Shown here in pieces: positions 25,601-28,600 of a stretch of 64,000 nt of DNA. The translations under genes and the position numbers were made by a program. Under the pieces are notes generated by a model, which was given only the letters and a program-made list of their open reading frames with translations, did not search any database and had not been told where the DNA came from. Source of the stretch: Cydia pomonella (lineage: Eukaryota > Arthropoda > Insecta > Lepidoptera > Tortricidae); assembly GCF_033807575.1 (NCBI RefSeq), contig NC_084729.1, positions 4,712,001 to 4,776,000 on the forward strand. The letters run 5' to 3'. Each line of letters begins with the position of its first letter. Within the stretch, counting starts at the first letter, position 1.

Positions 25601-28600
25601 ACGTGTGCGACACCTGCGGCAAGGCTTATACGGTACTTATACATCGTCTCATTATGATAAGTTAATAGTACATTACTATAGAGGCCGGGAAACGTAGGGT
25701 TGCAGGCCAAGTAGATATATACGGCTGAGCGTAGCTGCTCTCAAACTTGCTATGAAATGATGACATGACTTACGTCAAGTTAGGTCCGGAAATACTACAT
25801 ATCAGGTGGCATGAGTGAAGATGATATGTAAAGGAATTTCATACTGCCTTACACACCTAGGACTGTCAAGCAACCTTCTTTTGTTTTTTAACGTTACATT
25901 GTGACACAACGTCTTGGCATCCAACCATCAACTAGCTTCAGTTAGCTTGGTACGGGGATTTGTTGTGCATATTTGTTGCTAAGCAACGGCGGTGGCGCAT
26001 CGCGCAGGCGCTAAGGTTGTACACCGCTGGTAGAGTGGCGAGCCGAGTAGGTCGCCACAAAACAAATTGACTACAATTTTTTGTTTTAATTGCAAGTTTG
26101 AGAAAAGCACTATACATATCTCGGCGAGAAACGGGGTTGCCGGCCGCGTATCTCTATCCGTATATATCTACTTGGCCTGCAACCCTACGTTTCCCGGCCT
26201 CTATAGTAATGTACTATTTAGGGATTGCAAACCGGATTGGTTTTCAATCCGGCCGGATCCGGCCGGATTTTGGCCATAGTCCGGCCGGATCCGGCCGGAC
26301 CGGATCCGGTTTGGTATAGGGATATAAAAGTTAATTAAATGACATATTTTTGTACTTTTTTGCGTAATACGTATTCCTAAATCTATATATACTACAATTT
26401 ATTATATTTAACCATTCAAAAGTGCTCAAATTTTCGTTTACAATTATAAATTTGATTAGTTTTCAAAGCCGGATGATGGGATGTGGGGTGGGTTGGAGCT
26501 CCTAGAAAGGACAAGTTTTCGTAACTGTTCTTTGATTGAATTCTTGTAGTCTGTTCGGAAAGAGAAGAGTCGTGGAATGTATTGGGCCCCATACATTCCA
26601 CGACTTTTCTCTTTCCTCACAAACTCTAACGTTGACATCCATTCTAGCATAGAGAAATAAGAAGTACATAGAGTGCTCACTCCATACATCAGTTTTGGTA
26701 CCAAAACGCTTATTATTTTGCGTAGTCGACATCTAGCATCGAGTAGCGGAACTCTCAGTACTGCTACTCGACAATAGATATCGCGGCAAACAAGAGTAAC
26801 TGGAACTCTATTTTCAACTCCTACGCTTACTATTATTTATTACTTTTAATGAAGATATTTTACTTTTAACCAATTTTGATATTAAATGCGCTCTAGTCTT
26901 GCTCTAATTTTTTTGTCCGAAAAAGTAGTAGACTGTATGTCTTAAAAAAATTGTACTTTTTTAATTTATGGAAAAGTATAGTGGTCAAATTATAGGGAAC
27001 AACACACGACACGACGATCTCATGCGAAAAATAATAGAATGTAGGATTGAAAACCATTGCGGAAAGGGACTCCCTAAGAAAAGTTACATAGATCAAATAA
27101 AGAATTGGCTAGACGTATGTACCAGGAAGCATGTACCAGGAGATGAAGGATATTGCATAAGATTGGATGAAATTGTAAAGACAATTGTTGTTACCTGGTT
27201 CTATTTTCCTTTAAAATTCATTTGTAGTTTTACATGTATGTAAAATGTATAATTGTTGGTGCAATAAAGAATATTTACTTACTTACTTACAATTCAATTC
27301 AATTGTATTCTCTCTTAAATTTGAATAGAAATAAATCTATATTTTATCATATATATACATATATCGGAGAAAACTAAAGATTATCAATATTATCATATAT
27401 TTTTCATTCACACATATTGATGAGCCCAACTGTAGTCGGTTGAGTACCGCCGACTTAATCCTGCTCATTTGTTTACTTTTAATCTCCTATCACATCATTA
27501 TGACACGACATTATCCTTCTCTTTAGCATAAATTACAAATGCCTTCCATGGCATCTCCATCCTTTAATTTTTCCTTCTATTACAGTATTTATGTAATCGT
27601 CATATCGTGCCACCAACATGAAAGAAGAAGAAATCCTCTTCTGTTCCCAGTCATCGTCATAATAAATATATTTTTATCTTACTAAATTTAAACTTTTTGA
27701 TTCGTTTTTTGTTCTGTTCAACTTCATACCTCGTATCCGTTGCCTTTTCCTCATTTGAAACGCACAGCGCGTGCTGTATTTAGGCGTTTTTTATTTTACC
27801 GGATCCGGTCCGGATCCGGTGATTTTTACCGGATCCGGTAGCTCCTGAAAAGTGCCGGATCCGGCTGGATTACCGGATCCGCCGGACCGGATTGCAATCC
27901 CTAGTACTATTTCGGTTGTCTGGGAACTCCAAGAGTTGACCCTTTGCACGTCACGCCTATCGTGTGCGCGTCATCGTGAACCTTGTCCGAATGCACGAAG
28001 GTTGATATTGGGTTGTAGCCGCGCGTCAGTTCACTCTTTGGTGGTGTAATGGTCTTTTGAGTGACGTGAATATTTCCTGTTATATCTCCAAAGAACCGCT
28101 TGAGGCTCGCAAGCAGCAATTTACTGGCAGAGCATTGATGTTGAGAAAATATTAACTTGGATATGTTTTTTTAATAATATAGGACTTTATTACACAAATA
28201 GGGTTGTTTTCTGAGTTGCACAAATTATTTCACACCACGGACGAAATAATGCACAAGATAATTATTAGAAAAACGTAGAAAGAACATATTTTTTGATACA
28301 ATTTATATTTAATAAATCTGATAGGGCTAAAAAAAGTAGGTGACTTGACCGTGACGTCACAGTTCAGTTTACATATAAGTTTCATAGTGGCTAATCGTTT
28401 TGACAGTTCAAAAAAAGAAACTGATTTGACTAAGTCCCGCAGTAAGCTCAATAAAACTTATAATGTGGGTATTTAGAAAACGATATAATATATACATACT
28501 TAAATACATAGAAAACACCAACAAACATGATTCAAGAACAAATATTAGTGCTCATCACACAAATAAATGCCCTTACCAGGATTTGAACCCGGAACCACCA

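Larger units (their letters stand above)
26219..27903. mobile_element. non-autonomous hAT element with CCGGAT-rich ends
   Basis: TIRs TAGGGATTGCAA and TTGCAATCCCTA. The perfect 8-bp target duplication GTACTATT lies at 26211-26218 and 27904-27911. Subterminal regions of about 100 bp at each end carry repeated CCGGATCCGG words, a layout expected of transposase-binding repeats. No transposase remains. It contains a nested LINE fragment and a copy of the repeat at 1-345. Confidence 0.92.
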
